Shown: positions 1-10,263 of the stretch, one piece after another
Position numbering within the stretch: the stretch's first letter is position 1
Layout: each line of letters starts with the position of its first letter
Origin: Pycnococcus provasolii
Taxonomy: Eukaryota > Chlorophyta > Pseudoscourfieldiophyceae > Pseudoscourfieldiales
Length of the DNA: 64,000 bases
Direction: 5' to 3'
Assembly: GCA_049487715.1 (NCBI GenBank)
Contig: CP150574.1
Span: 124,001-188,000, forward strand
Made by a program: the position numbers and the translations under genes
Notes under the pieces: model-generated
What the model was told of the DNA's origin: nothing
What the model saw: the letters and a program-made list of their open reading frames with translations, nothing else
Databases searched by the model: none

Positions 1-1320
1 TCCGTCCGGTAACCACGTCGTATTCACAAATGGGGAGCCTGGGCCTGGGACTCTGGGAGTGTGTGGGAACCCTCCTTGGCTGACGCTTTTGAGAGTTCTA
101 CCTGGACGGAGGCCACGCCAGCGTCCAGTAACTATCATGTTTTCAGTGACCAGTGCACCAGAGGAGTGATCTAGGGATGGCAAGACGACTGACCACCATG
201 ACGAGGTACAGTACTGGAAAGGTTTACCACTTCTACCAGGTACCGGGTACATAAAAGGTCCAGCCAGATGCTCTGCAGAGGCGGCTTAAGCGACGATGCG
301 AGGCCGGTATGCAAGGCGTGCGAACTGCGAAAGACGTGGTATGTACAGGGAAAAGTACCACGTGGCCCAATTTAAAATTCTCCATGCTTTCCTCCCAGCT
401 CCGCAGAGGAGGTGCTCCGCAGCGTTTGTTTATTAGAAGAGCAGAGAACAGTAAAGTTTATGAGGCTCCGAAGCACTCACGAGCGACGTTTACGTTTACG
501 AGGTGAACTTAGTTCTTATTTTACCAGCAAGAACCACTCGTTGCGCAAATGGTGATGACGAACTTGCTCATCGGCGAGGCTCATAGTTCTTAGTCTAGTT
601 GGTATGAAGTGGAAGTTCCCAAGAAGGAACACAAGAGAGAGTTGGAATCTTGCTTAAGCGAGCATGGTCTCATCAGGTGCGCCAATGAGTGCGCGACGAG
701 TGCGCGTCAGCCTAAATGTCACTCCTTCCTGTACGGGTAGACCAAACGGGTGGTCATAAACCTTTATTAAGGTTCGAGACTTCGAGGGAATAAGCAGCCT
801 AACTAGTTTAGACGTGTGCTGTTCTGTGCTGTGCTGCAGTGATAGGTATTTGCGCCGCTGCTGCTTAAGCCGTTCCAACTTCCCACCTGACGCCTGCGCT
901 CTGCGTCGGTCGGACGTCGTCATTGCACCTCACGACCACGGCTTAAGCAGCTCACACCACTCCTCATCTGTCTCACGGGCGCCCGCCCATTCCCACGTTC
1001 CACAGGTGGTTTCTTTTTCGAGAGGTTGGGTTCATTATCTCGTCGTATCTGCGTCGGTAATCTATTGCGCGCACGCAAACTTACACGCGTTACATACTTA
1101 CTTACCTACTGCTATCGTACTACGATAGTAAGCTTAAGTCCTTCGACAGTTTCCTTTGGGACAGACATAACGCTCGTCGTGCGGTGCGGTGAACCACACG
1201 TCAGTAGTGTTTTCAAGCCTCTTGCAGTGCAAGGCTTCGTGGAAAGAACTTCCACTTCAACAAGTGTCAGTTCACGCCGGCCGGCTGGCTCGCACGCGCA
1301 CACGCACGCGCTTCTACAAT
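1..1320. other. left-edge region without a recognisable gene
   Basis: No reading frame here looks like a protein: frames are short, lack good ATG starts and resemble no family I know. The 8-bp palindrome GCTTAAGC occurs four times (284, 652, 863, 941), with a near-copy at 1132. The last 200 bases before 1321 are probably the 5' untranslated region and promoter of the LSD1-type gene. A multi-exon gene or a non-coding RNA cannot be excluded without transcript data. Confidence 0.5.
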
Positions 1321-2004
1321 ATGGCGCACCAGCACCAGCACCAGCACAACCACAACCGCACGCAGTCGCAGGTCGTATGCAGCGGGTGCAGGCAACTTCT
1401 CGTCTACCCGCAAGGGGCAAACAACGTGCGCTGCGCACTCTGCAACACCATAACCGCCGTGCCACCACCAGGAACGGAGATGGCACAGCTCGTATGCGGA
1501 GGATGTCGAACACTGCTCATGTACACGCGATTCGCGTCGTCTGTGCAGTGCTCGGTATGCTCCACCGTCAACCTCGCGATGCACAGCAACCAAATCGCAC
1601 ACCTGCACTGCGGAGGGTGCGGCCTCGTGCTAATGTTCGCGTACGGAGCCAGCTCCGTGAAGTGCGCTTCGTGCAACTTCATCACAAGCGCCGTCGGGCA
1701 GCCAGGTGCCGTGCCACCCGCGGGAACGCGAGGGGGAGAGGCAGGTACAAGTAGTGGCGGGGCAAGTGCAGGCGGATTGGCGGGTGGCTCAGATGGCACA
1801 AAGGCTACGGCGTTCACAACGGTCGTCGTCGAGAACCCGCACACACTCGACGCAGACGGAAACGAAACGACCAGCACCGTGCTCGGCGTCGCGCTCGTGC
1901 CCGAGAGAGTACAACCTTCGAATGGAGGGGCGGCGGGCAGCGGTGCGGGTGGCAGTAGCGCCGCTGGCGGCGGCGGAAGTTCCTCGACGCAGAGTGGAGA
2001 GTGA
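1321..2004 (+). CDS. LSD1-type zinc finger protein (three zf-LSD1 domains)
   Basis: A 227-residue protein with three LSD1-type zinc fingers at about residues 20-41, 59-80 and 97-118, each of the form CxxCxxxLxY...A..VxCxxC. This is the domain of plant LSD1/LOL proteins, which act as transcriptional or scaffold regulators of cell death and oxidative-stress responses through protein contacts. The frame is open further upstream, but the ATG at 1321 directly precedes a His/Gln-rich leader and finger 1 and is the first ATG in frame near the domain. The C-terminal half is Gly/Ser-rich with an acidic threonine-rich segment and no recognised domain. The gene converges on the membrane protein at 2142-3623 with 137 bases between the stops. 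The family is clear; the role in this alga is inferred from plants. Confidence 0.85.
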   Translation: MAHQHQHQHNHNRTQSQVVCSGCRQLLVYPQGANNVRCALCNTITAVPPPGTEMAQLVCGGCRTLLMYTRFASSVQCSVCSTVNLAMHSNQIAHLHCGGCGLVLMFAYGASSVKCASCNFITSAVGQPGAVPPAGTRGGEAGTSSGGASAGGLAGGSDGTKATAFTTVVVENPHTLDADGNETTSTVLGVALVPERVQPSNGGAAGSGAGGSSAAGGGGSSSTQSGE

Positions 2005-2141
2005 CGCAATGCAATCTCTCGCGTCGCGCGCACGACGTCGTTCGCGTCCGCAAATGAACGTTTTAAAAAAACATTGTCAAAACATCTCATTGTCAAAAAA
2101 CTTTTAGGATCAATATTAAAATAAACACAAGACGCAACGGT

Positions 2142-3623
2142 TCATTCGCCATGTTGCCGCCACGCTGACGGCGTCCACCGGCCGACGAGCACGTACACCA
2201 CGAAGAAGAACAGGCACGTGACGCCGTCCGAGATGTGAGTCGATGTGAAGTGCCCGCTCGCCTGCGCATGGAAGCTGGCGACTGTGCTGATGAGCGCGCG
2301 CAGCGTCACAAAGATGTGCGTGGTGTAGACGTGCGCGAAGCTAGTCTCGCTGTACATGTCCAGCAAAAGGTACGCCTCCGCGACGAGAAGCGCGCCGAGA
2401 CGTCGCGCGCCAATGTCCATGGCGAGCATGGAGGCAGTCTGAATGGCAGCCTTGCCCGGATAAAGGCGACGGAACGCTGCCAGAGCCTCTCCAGGTGCGC
2501 TCGCTTGCGCCTCGCGCGGCAACGCTTCGACAAACTTCCCTTTCGGCGTCACCAACCCGAACGCGCTGTACGTGCGCACGTCGAAGCCGTCCATGGCCGC
2601 CTGCATCGCGTGAGGCTCCTCGTACTCGCTCAGCTGGCTTGTGACGATCCACTTGGGCCGGATCATGTACACGAAGCCGCTGATGGCGCCGAGCCACATC
2701 GCCACACGGTATATGGTCAGCAGGGAGTCGTTGCCGGCTGGCGTGCGCACGCGCATGCGGCCCACTTCAACGCGCTTCGGAAGCTGTTCGGCGTACTGAG
2801 CGAGCACTGCGGCGAGCATGACGAAAATCATCGCCTCCGCACCCATGCCCGCTTCGTTGAAGATGCGCACGTCCAAGCCACCCGAGCCCGTGCGTCGGAA
2901 GTGAAAGCCAATGACGAGCGCGTTCGTCAGCGCGGGGAGTATGAGAGCGAGAGCGACGTGGCCACACGCCTGCGTTTGCCTTGCGGGAGTCAGCGGCGTC
3001 GGTGCGAGCCTGTATCCCACCAACGCGCGCAGGGGCACGACGAGCGCGTTGCTCGCGTACATGGCGTACAGGCCTATGCTGATGAGAATGGCCGCGGTCT
3101 TGCGCAGCACGCACGCCGGCGCGACGATTTCGAATCCGATGTCTCCGTACGCGTCGGCGTCAACGTACACTGTTGTGAGATACCACTCGGGCACTGCCAG
3201 CACGAGGCACCCGACGAGAACGAGCACCATGCCGGTACAGATCATCGCAAGCGTCGGGTCTCTGTATCCCGCTTGTCCATAATTCGCACGCGCCTTTCTG
3301 ATCGCGTCTTCTGACGTTTCCACACGATCTTCCTCTCTGAGTCGTTCGTCGTTGTCATGGGAGATTTCGGATTCCAGCGACGTAAAACCACGAAGCGCAT
3401 CTCTCCTCTGAGTAATCCCTAACCCAACCCCCCGTAGAGGGGAGCGTAACGTAGTTTCACGTTTCACACCATTAACACTCGCAGATACACCAGAGGAGTC
3501 CTCCTTCGCCGCATTAGAGTCAAGTATTTCCCAGTCGTCAGCAGAAAGCTCAATAGGCTCGACGGGATCAGCATTATTCGTGGTGGAGGCCAACACCGGT
3601 GCGCTTGCACTTGACGACGACAT
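2142..3623 (-). CDS. multi-pass membrane protein of unknown family
   Basis: A 493-residue protein. The first 120 residues are hydrophilic (Ser/Asp/Glu/Arg-rich), followed by seven or eight hydrophobic helices at roughly 124-145, 172-198, 222-242, 262-280, 303-321 and three near the C-terminus. A soluble loop of about 90 residues lies between helices five and six. I recognise no transporter or enzyme signature. The frame stays open upstream to about 3776 but that stretch has low-complexity, UTR-like content, so I take the ATG at 3623 (followed by four Ser codons). A telo-box word (AAACCCTAA, 3780-3788) and a CCCCGAAAC-type word near 3697 lie upstream. Confidence 0.75.
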   Translation of the reverse strand: MSSSSASAPVLASTTNNADPVEPIELSADDWEILDSNAAKEDSSGVSASVNGVKRETTLRSPLRGVGLGITQRRDALRGFTSLESEISHDNDERLREEDRVETSEDAIRKARANYGQAGYRDPTLAMICTGMVLVLVGCLVLAVPEWYLTTVYVDADAYGDIGFEIVAPACVLRKTAAILISIGLYAMYASNALVVPLRALVGYRLAPTPLTPARQTQACGHVALALILPALTNALVIGFHFRRTGSGGLDVRIFNEAGMGAEAMIFVMLAAVLAQYAEQLPKRVEVGRMRVRTPAGNDSLLTIYRVAMWLGAISGFVYMIRPKWIVTSQLSEYEEPHAMQAAMDGFDVRTYSAFGLVTPKGKFVEALPREAQASAPGEALAAFRRLYPGKAAIQTASMLAMDIGARRLGALLVAEAYLLLDMYSETSFAHVYTTHIFVTLRALISTVASFHAQASGHFTSTHISDGVTCLFFFVVYVLVGRWTPSAWRQHGE

Positions 3624-4324
3624 GGATGGATGTATATACGGACTGGTGAGAAGAAAGCAAAATGAGGGAGAAACCAAACTCGGAGAAAAAAACCAACCCC
3701 GAAACCAAAGGGGGAACCCGTTTCGGACTCTCCGTATGCCAGAAAACGAGTCCTGACTTCGTGTTACAAGGAACAAAATAAACCCTAATCAAAACGAGTC
3801 TTTTCTGTGGCGTATGCGAAAACGTGCCGTAGTCTCCTGACTCTCCTCGTCAGCCTTCTGACGGTCATCCTCCTCGATCTCGTCCGTCAGTGCACTGCTT
3901 GGACCTGGGCTGTCAGTAGCCTTGTCCTTCTGCTTGCGTGTCACGCCGCCCCGGGTACAGCACTGTGCCACCTGCATACTACAACTAAAAGTTCGCCACA
4001 GCACTGCGCCACCTCCAACACCACACCTTAAGTTACCTTAGATCTCCTTTGTTTTCTCCGTCAGCCACACCTGTTACGGACCTTAGCTACCGTCATTTGG
4101 GATCTAAGTTTTTGTAAATCTTGGACTTAATTGATGGCTAAATCTGGTTCTATTTTGGGTTTTTACCACTTTGGAAAATGGTTATTTTTGGTTTTCTATC
4201 ACCTCCACTTAGGGTGTGATCTTTTTCTCTTAATGTGTCTGTCGGAGAGAGGACTTCGAAAATAAGGATGCTCAGAGAGACGAGACGCGTCAAGATGAGA
4301 GTGTGGAGTGGAGAGAAGGGAATA
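3624..4324. other. divergent intergenic region
   Basis: Promoter region between the membrane protein (-) and the polyQ ORF (+). It contains a CCCCGAAAC word (about 3697), AAACCCTAA (3780-3788) and an AT-rich stretch at 4080-4230. Short frames at 3789-4031 overlap on both strands and look non-coding. Confidence 0.5.
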
Positions 4325-4822
4325 ATGGCGACAGGACTACAGAACCAGCAGCAACAACAAACTGCACAACCTCAGCAGCAACAACAAACTGCACAACCCC
4401 AGCAGCAACAACATTCCGTATTTGATCGAATCGCAGCAGCACGTGACGCTGTCTTGGAACAAATACGGCTGAGGCGGCAAAACCAGCAACCACCAGTAGG
4501 CATGCGAAACTCAAGCATGCCGACGCAGCGAAATGACGGTGCACCGACGGCCGACCATTCGCAGTTTGAGCCAAAAGGAGGAGGCTATGCGCGCCATCAC
4601 CACGCCCGTCAGGAAACACGTGTGCCTAAAACAAATACGACGAAGACGGGCCCGCCTAATCCAAATTCGCGTCGCAACGCAAAGCCTAACCCTAACCAAG
4701 AGTATTATGGCTCAGGGGGAGGAAACGGCGACGGAACTCCCAGCGCTAACCAAGGGTATTATGGCTGCTCCCTATTCCGTTACAAGGCCTCCGGCATCGG
4801 CATGGCGAGAAAGAAAGAATGA
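4325..4822 (+). CDS. possible Gln/Asn-rich low-complexity protein
   Basis: A 165-codon frame from the ATG at 4325. It starts with two copies of a Gln-rich unit ending in TAQP, then a short charged helix (about residues 38-56), then Asn/Gly/Pro-rich sequence with two copies of an NxGYYG-like unit (nucleotides about 4690-4713 and 4744-4767). Both pairs reflect tandem repeats in the DNA. No domain is recognised. Composition and repeats make this a weak call: it may be a real disordered protein or an open frame kept by repeat periodicity. Confidence 0.3.
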   Translation: MATGLQNQQQQQTAQPQQQQQTAQPQQQQHSVFDRIAAARDAVLEQIRLRRQNQQPPVGMRNSSMPTQRNDGAPTADHSQFEPKGGGYARHHHARQETRVPKTNTTKTGPPNPNSRRNAKPNPNQEYYGSGGGNGDGTPSANQGYYGCSLFRYKASGIGMARKKE

Positions 4823-5200
4823 AAGAATGGCGGAGCCAGAGGCTGTGAGGCAAGAGTCTTACAGTCTTACAGTCTTACAGTCTCTTACAGTCTTACAGTC
4901 TTACTCCCCTGGTCCACTCCTACAGGTACCTCCCTGCAAGGCTGCAAGGCAACCACCTGCAAGGAAGTTCCCTCTCTCTCCCTCTTCCCTCTCTCTCTCC
5001 CAACGGATACCTCCCAACGGATACCTCCCCTGTCCCAAAAAACACCCCCTCCCCCTCCCCCTGTCCCAAAGGTTTACCATATCCCCCAAAGTGAAGTTTG
5101 ACCATTTTTTTTGGGATCAAAAAAAGTCAAACCTCGCCTTAAATTTAAATTAAAAAAAATAAAAAACTAATCGGCTCATAAATCCTCCTCGCCTCGCGTC
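4823..5200. repeat. intergenic simple repeats (AGTCTTAC array and others)
   Basis: Between the polyQ ORF and the NlpC/P60 gene. It holds an 8-nt AGTCTTAC array of about six copies (4855-4903), two adjacent copies of a 15-bp unit CAACGGATACCTCCC (about 4999-5028) and a C-rich CCCTCC run (5043-5065). Then comes an AT-rich stretch before the ATG at 5201. No gene is seen. Confidence 0.6.
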
Positions 5201-6220
5201 ATGGCCGTCTCCTCCTCCTCCTCGGCCTTGCCCTCGGCCTTGCCTTTGCCTTTGCCTTTGCCTTTGAGAGAAGTGCAAGAGTGTGTTAATGGTGGAAATG
5301 GATCTTCTTCTTCGGTTAGGGATGCCTCAGGGGCTTCGGATCTTCAGTCCGCATTTATGAAGTTTCGCTCGCGTCGTCTCACCTTGAAAAAACAACAGGC
5401 CTCGCAAGCTTCTATTCCGTACCCTCAAGGTTCTTTACATTTTCGTGAGGAACTGCGTCGGCGTTTTGTCTTGCAGTGCAAGAAGTATCTCGGTGTGCCG
5501 TACGCACAGAGGTACCATGCGGAAGAAAACTGTGCGTGCGACGGATGCAAGGCGGCGGGGAGGAACATGTACCACGACGAGCTCTTCTTGGACTGCTGCG
5601 CTCTCGTGCGCCGCGCCGTCGCAGACCTAAGCACAAACTTCGGATTCAAACTAGGTCCTGGAAACCAAGCGTGCGTTTCACTTAGGAGAGGAACGGCGTC
5701 CACATAACAGCCAACGAGTGCAAAGCTGACGTCCAAACACACACACACACACACACACAGATACCAGCTGGACACGCTTCCCGTGCGCAAGTCGAGCGTG
5801 AGCGAACTCGAGCCTGGCGACCTCGTTTTCTACTACGGCAAGTACTACAGCCCGACGGCGAAGCCACAGCCGGGTGACGTCGTGCACGTGGAGGTTTACT
5901 TAGGCGATGAGCTCGGAACGGGTCCAGAAAGCGTCATCGGAAGCCGCTTTGGTAAGGAGCGCGTGACGTTGTACGACAGTTACCAGTTCGTGTCGAAGAA
6001 GTGGGAGTTGCTCGGCTACGAGTTTGCTTCCATCGACACTTGGTTGGACGGCACTTTGCAGAACTTCAACGAGGAGCGCACGTGGGCCGCTGGTCGTCCT
6101 GTGAGCGCTTCTGACCGCGCCCGCGCCGGCGGCAAGTACAGTTTGTTCGCCGCCGACGCGCAGAATGCCGACGACTGCGAGCCTAATGACGTCGCCGCGG
6201 ACGACGGCGCGGACGACTAA
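5201..6220 (+). CDS. NlpC/P60-like cysteine peptidase-fold protein, two exons
   Basis: Exon 1 is 5201-5670 and exon 2 is 5761-6220, giving 309 residues. The catalytic-type motif DCCALVRR (D131, C132) is in exon 1. A VVHVEVYLG segment with H199 in exon 2 matches the His strand of the NlpC/P60 fold, which in bacteria cleaves peptidoglycan peptides. Together with the spacing, these residues give a complete Cys-His pair across the splice. The N-terminal 60 residues are Ser/Leu/Pro-rich and could be a targeting sequence. The C-terminus is acidic. Both exons are open in the same frame but separated by stop codons, so the intron is needed to make the fold. The function in an alga is unknown; in eukaryotes the fold also occurs in proteins acting on other substrates. 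Confidence 0.7.
5671..5760 (+). other. spliceosomal intron, 90 nt
   Basis: The donor is GTGCGT at 5671, a branch-point-like CTGAC lies at 5726-5730, and a (CA)n tract leads into the acceptor CAG at 5758-5760. The length is a multiple of three, and removal joins the two halves of the NlpC/P60 fold in frame (GCA codon split 2+1). It is the best-supported intron in the window. Confidence 0.75.
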
Positions 6221-6888
6221 GAACTGCTCGGTACATGCACACACACACGTGCAGACTGGTAAATTTTACCAGGCTTGTAAAAAACACGAACCTTTTCATC
6301 AGGCTCTTCTAAAAAGTACTAAAGTAGCTAAAAATAAGGGGTGCCAATCAGTAGTAGCAAAGTTCACGCACGAGTGTGTATTTTTCGTAACTACTTGTCA
6401 GACAATTAAAGTAACTTGTTGAGGTTGATGATTGACCGCCACTCACCCAAGTACTGCTTAAGGTTATCTGGTATTTATGATTTAGAACGATAGAGGAGGG
6501 AGGAGGTTTCACCACGCAGCCACGTGTCCGTTCGCTGTGCGCCCTAATACCAAATGTTTGACCATGCGCACCTTCGCTTGTGTGCGTAAAGTTGGACGAC
6601 CGGATCCGACTCCGTTCTTTTTTCTTCTTTGGTCGGGCGATTAGGTCGGAGAAAGACTTTCACATCCTTCCCCCCTGGAAATTGTCGATTTTTGGTAGGG
6701 CGATTAGGTCGGCGAAATCCCATCACATCCTTCCCCCCTGGAAATTGTCGATTTTTGGTCGGGCGATTAGGTCGGCGAAAGACTTTCCCATCGGGCGATT
6801 TGCATTCCGCACAGGTTTCCCACACGCGGCTAAGGTTAGCCCATCCCGATTCACAACATTCTATTCTGTGACACATTCCACGCATGGT
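6221..6888. repeat. intergenic region with 63-bp tandem repeat
   Basis: Upstream of the kinesin gene. From 6631 to about 6790 a 63-bp unit is repeated about 2.5 times (starts 6631, 6694, 6757), each beginning GGT(C/A)GGGCGATTAGGTCGG. Because 63 is divisible by three the kinesin frame stays open through it, but there is no ATG, so I treat it as 5' flanking DNA. Nothing gene-like is seen in 6221-6630. Confidence 0.65.
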
Positions 6889-9800
6889 ATGGCGCCTCCC
6901 TCCGCGTCCGTGCTTCTCTCCGGCCTGCTCGTGTCCGTGCGCGTACGGCCAGCAAAGACTCAGCCAGACTCTGCGTCTTCCGCGACTTCTGCGGAGGATG
7001 TCGTCGCCGTGCAAAGCAACAACGCCGTTTTAATCAAAGCTCTGAACAAGACGAGGCAAGACGACGACGAGAATCAGAACGACGCGGCGTGGGCACGAGG
7101 CGCGGGTGCCGCTGCCGCACGCGCAATACCGTGCACGCCAGCGTGCTACAGATTCGCGCACGCTTTCGAGCAGACAAGCACGAACGACGACGTATACCGC
7201 GTAACAGCCGCGCCGCTCGCAAGCAGGGCCATGGAGTTCTTCAGCGGCGCGCTCCTTGCATACGGCCAAACCGGAAGCGGGAAAACGCACACGTTGTTCG
7301 GCAGCGGAAACGAGGCTGGCCTGGGGCAGAGACTCGTCGCCGATATTCTCGCGCGTCTTCACGCGAGAAACGAAAAGAACGATGGCGTGACGCTGAAGGC
7401 TTACCTCTCGTTTGTCGAGATCTACCAGGAAGCTATCGAGGACCTGCTCGTTGCTCCTGGAACGAAACAACGTGCACGGCTTAAGCTGCGCGCTCACCCT
7501 GAACACGGAACGTGGGTCGAGGGCGCGTGCGAGCCGCTCATCGAGACGCTGGAGGATGCGCTGGAACTCACGCGTGTGGGCATTGCGAGACGCAGAACAG
7601 CCTCGCATGACGCCAACCACAGAAGCAGCCGCAGCCACGCCGTTCTAACCATAAAACTCGTCGAGGAGCTTGCTCCCACGACGCCGAATGGTCGACCGTT
7701 GAAGCTGCGTTGGAGCCGCGTGGCTGTATGCGACCTCGCTGGTGCAGAGCGCGTGAGAGAGACGAATGCGAGCGGCGTGCGGCTACAGGAAAGCTGCGCC
7801 ATCAACCGAGGATTGAGCGCCCTGGGGCGCTGCGTGCGCGCTCTCGCCAAGGCTAGCGCCGCACGTGAGGCGTGGTCAGCACGCAAGAACGAAAAGAACC
7901 CGCGCGCACTCTGGCAAGTTGCGGCGGAGCGTGCGGAGATTCACATTCCGTGCCGGGAGTCGAAACTCACCTCGCTCCTGGCGCCGTGCCTCTCGGGCCT
8001 GTCGCTGTGCTCGATGGTGTGCTGTGTTTCACCTCACAGCACGCATCTCGGACAAACGAGACACACGTTGCAGTATGCCAGTGACTGCCAGAGCATTCGG
8101 CACGAGTCTGTCGTCACCGCGAATAGCGATCTCATCGATGCCGAGGAGCTTATGCGCGAGTTCGAGAAAATTCAGAAGCGCGACGGTGCGTCCACCGACC
8201 GACCGAATGCATTCGCCCGAGAGGGTGCCGACGCGTCGACGGCGACTGTCGCGGCAACTAGGGAGGAGGACTCCATATTTGCGGCGCGCATTCGGATCCT
8301 CGAGGAGGCGTTGGCTCGTGCCGAGCAGCAGCGCTCTGACGAGGCGGCAATGCGCCGGCGCCGACGTGCAGCGGCTGTGCTTGCAAAAAAGCAGCGACGT
8401 CGGGACAAGCAGGTGGACGATGAGATGGCTGCACTCGCGCGCAAGGCTCTGGGTTCTGGCTACAATGCCAAGCAGATTGTCGTCACGGACGAAGTGAGAA
8501 GCAGCCCGGAACGCACCAGCAGCAGCAACCATTCGCATGCTCTTCATGCATGGGATTTGTTCTGGCACGCGGTGGCCACGCGACAAGCTAAGGAAGAAAG
8601 CGCACTTGGACCGCCATGGACACCGCTCATTTCCGAAGCTGCCGACAGCGTGGGTAAGTTGCGTGCCGCACTTCTTGTCCGAGATGAGAAGACATCCTCA
8701 CATGCAGCGACTCGCTGCATAGCGTCTGCAATTGAGCAGAGCGTGCAGAGGGCTGTAGAGCGTTTGAACCAGCAATTGCACGAGGCGCAAGATGCGGTGT
8801 ATGATAGTCCTACCACATTGGATGATGCGGCAGACCACGACAACGAGGTCGCTCCACGATGCGCAAGTCCAACCTCGGTGACACGATCCGCAAATGTGCT
8901 TGACAGGATTGACACGTACGTTCTTAGCGACGCTGATCTTGGTAGCCTGCTTGGGCAGATAAATGCGCTCAGTACGGAGGCAGAGGGCGTACATACAGCC
9001 AGAGAGGAGCTCAAAATCGCGATTTCAGATGTGCTTGCAGCGGCTCGGGAGGCTGACGCGGTGCTGGAACGCGCGAGCGAGACCCTTATCGAGGAGCATC
9101 GCCAGTGCCAAGAGGGAAGTGCTCGCATATTGAGAGTGGAGAAGAAGCAAAGTGCCCTTCGTGACGACGATGCAAGCGACGACGACGGCATGTCCACGGC
9201 CAGCTCTGATAGCGAATATGACGATGAGGAGAATTCCTCATCTCCTCCGCCACTTGCGAGTTTGCTCACGGTGGCATCATCCAAGCTCCGCGCGATATCC
9301 GATGAAGCGTTTTCGGCTCTGCAGGCGATTCGCCGTTTGGGGGACACGGAAAAGGTTGGTCCACACGCCATTGCGGCGGAGCACAGCGAACTCAGCGGGG
9401 TTGACCTGATGGAACTCGTCGCCAGCTTCCCTTTGCCATCTTCGTCGGATTCATCCCCAACAGCTCCTGGTGCCAGCGCGGCGCGGGCTGTGCGCGAGCA
9501 TGCCGCAGGTCTTCGCCCTGTGGTGAGCGGCGATGCAAAGTCTGCATGGGGTGACACGGGAGCGCTCGGTGCGCTTGGATATGCAGCAAAAGCGCTAGCT
9601 CGCGAGCTTGCCAGGCGGAAAGATTCTCGTGACATAAGCGCGCGCCAGGCGCGCAAGGAGGTTCACGGAAAACTTGCAGCGGCTCGAGATGCCGCATCGA
9701 CGGCGTACGAAGCGATTTCTGCGAAACTCGAGGAGTCGGATATGGAGCGGGGGGAACTACAGCGACGACTCGATGAGGCGGCGGAGACGCTCGCGCAGCT

Positions 9801-10182
9801 GCGACAGGCATCGGAAAAGGCAGACTCAACCACATCGGAGACACGCGCGAAGATGGAGGAAATCTTGCAACGCGCCACAATCGCCGAGGCACGAGCGCGA
9901 GAGGCGGAGGAAAGCCAGGAACGTCTTCGATCGCAGCTGCGAGAATGTGAGGATGCGCGGCGAGCAGCTGAGGCGCGAGCTACGGACATCAAGCTAGAAG
10001 GCATCGAGGCGAAGCTCTCCGCGGAGTCCGCTGCACGTGCTGCGGAGGCTCGTGCTGCTCACGCCGAAGCTGCACTACGCGAATTGGAAGAGCGCGAACG
10101 AGTGCCAGCAACCCCGCCCACGGTCGTAAGGCGCGGTGGTGGATTTCTTTCCTGCGGACGTGCACCATCGGTAGCAGAGTGA
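6889..10182 (+). CDS. kinesin motor protein
   Basis: A 1097-residue protein with an N-terminal kinesin motor (about residues 12-420) followed by coiled coil. The P-loop GQTGSGKT is at 126-133, switch I NHRSSRSH at 243-250 and switch II DLAGAE at 282-287 (DLAGSE in most kinesins). A CRESKLTSLL segment follows. These mark an ATP-driven microtubule motor. The second half has scattered helices, an acidic Asp/Ser patch and a strong Ala/Glu/Arg-rich coiled coil over the last 170 residues, which suggests dimerisation. I cannot place it in a kinesin subfamily. The ATG at 6889 directly precedes the motor; the upstream open stretch is a 63-bp repeat without ATG. It converges with the coiled-coil gene at 10264, 81 bases away. 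Confidence 0.93.
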   Translation: MAPPSASVLLSGLLVSVRVRPAKTQPDSASSATSAEDVVAVQSNNAVLIKALNKTRQDDDENQNDAAWARGAGAAAARAIPCTPACYRFAHAFEQTSTNDDVYRVTAAPLASRAMEFFSGALLAYGQTGSGKTHTLFGSGNEAGLGQRLVADILARLHARNEKNDGVTLKAYLSFVEIYQEAIEDLLVAPGTKQRARLKLRAHPEHGTWVEGACEPLIETLEDALELTRVGIARRRTASHDANHRSSRSHAVLTIKLVEELAPTTPNGRPLKLRWSRVAVCDLAGAERVRETNASGVRLQESCAINRGLSALGRCVRALAKASAAREAWSARKNEKNPRALWQVAAERAEIHIPCRESKLTSLLAPCLSGLSLCSMVCCVSPHSTHLGQTRHTLQYASDCQSIRHESVVTANSDLIDAEELMREFEKIQKRDGASTDRPNAFAREGADASTATVAATREEDSIFAARIRILEEALARAEQQRSDEAAMRRRRRAAAVLAKKQRRRDKQVDDEMAALARKALGSGYNAKQIVVTDEVRSSPERTSSSNHSHALHAWDLFWHAVATRQAKEESALGPPWTPLISEAADSVGKLRAALLVRDEKTSSHAATRCIASAIEQSVQRAVERLNQQLHEAQDAVYDSPTTLDDAADHDNEVAPRCASPTSVTRSANVLDRIDTYVLSDADLGSLLGQINALSTEAEGVHTAREELKIAISDVLAAAREADAVLERASETLIEEHRQCQEGSARILRVEKKQSALRDDDASDDDGMSTASSDSEYDDEENSSSPPPLASLLTVASSKLRAISDEAFSALQAIRRLGDTEKVGPHAIAAEHSELSGVDLMELVASFPLPSSSDSSPTAPGASAARAVREHAAGLRPVVSGDAKSAWGDTGALGALGYAAKALARELARRKDSRDISARQARKEVHGKLAAARDAASTAYEAISAKLEESDMERGELQRRLDEAAETLAQLRQASEKADSTTSETRAKMEEILQRATIAEARAREAEESQERLRSQLRECEDARRAAEARATDIKLEGIEAKLSAESAARAAEARAAHAEAALRELEERERVPATPPTVVRRGGGFLSCGRAPSVAE

Positions 10183-10263
10183 ACATGGATGGTGAGGGCC
10201 GTAGTAGTGGTGGGAGTCGTTGGATATTGTGAGAACGAAATAAATAGAACATTTACACCAAGG

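Noticed and set aside
1404-2096. Antisense frame over the LSD1-type gene
   Set aside because: Proline-rich shadow; the plus strand has three clear zinc fingers.
8544-9656. Antisense Ser/Ala-rich frame of 370 codons inside the kinesin gene
   Set aside because: A GC-rich shadow of the coiled-coil coding strand with typical Ser/Ala/Arg shadow composition.
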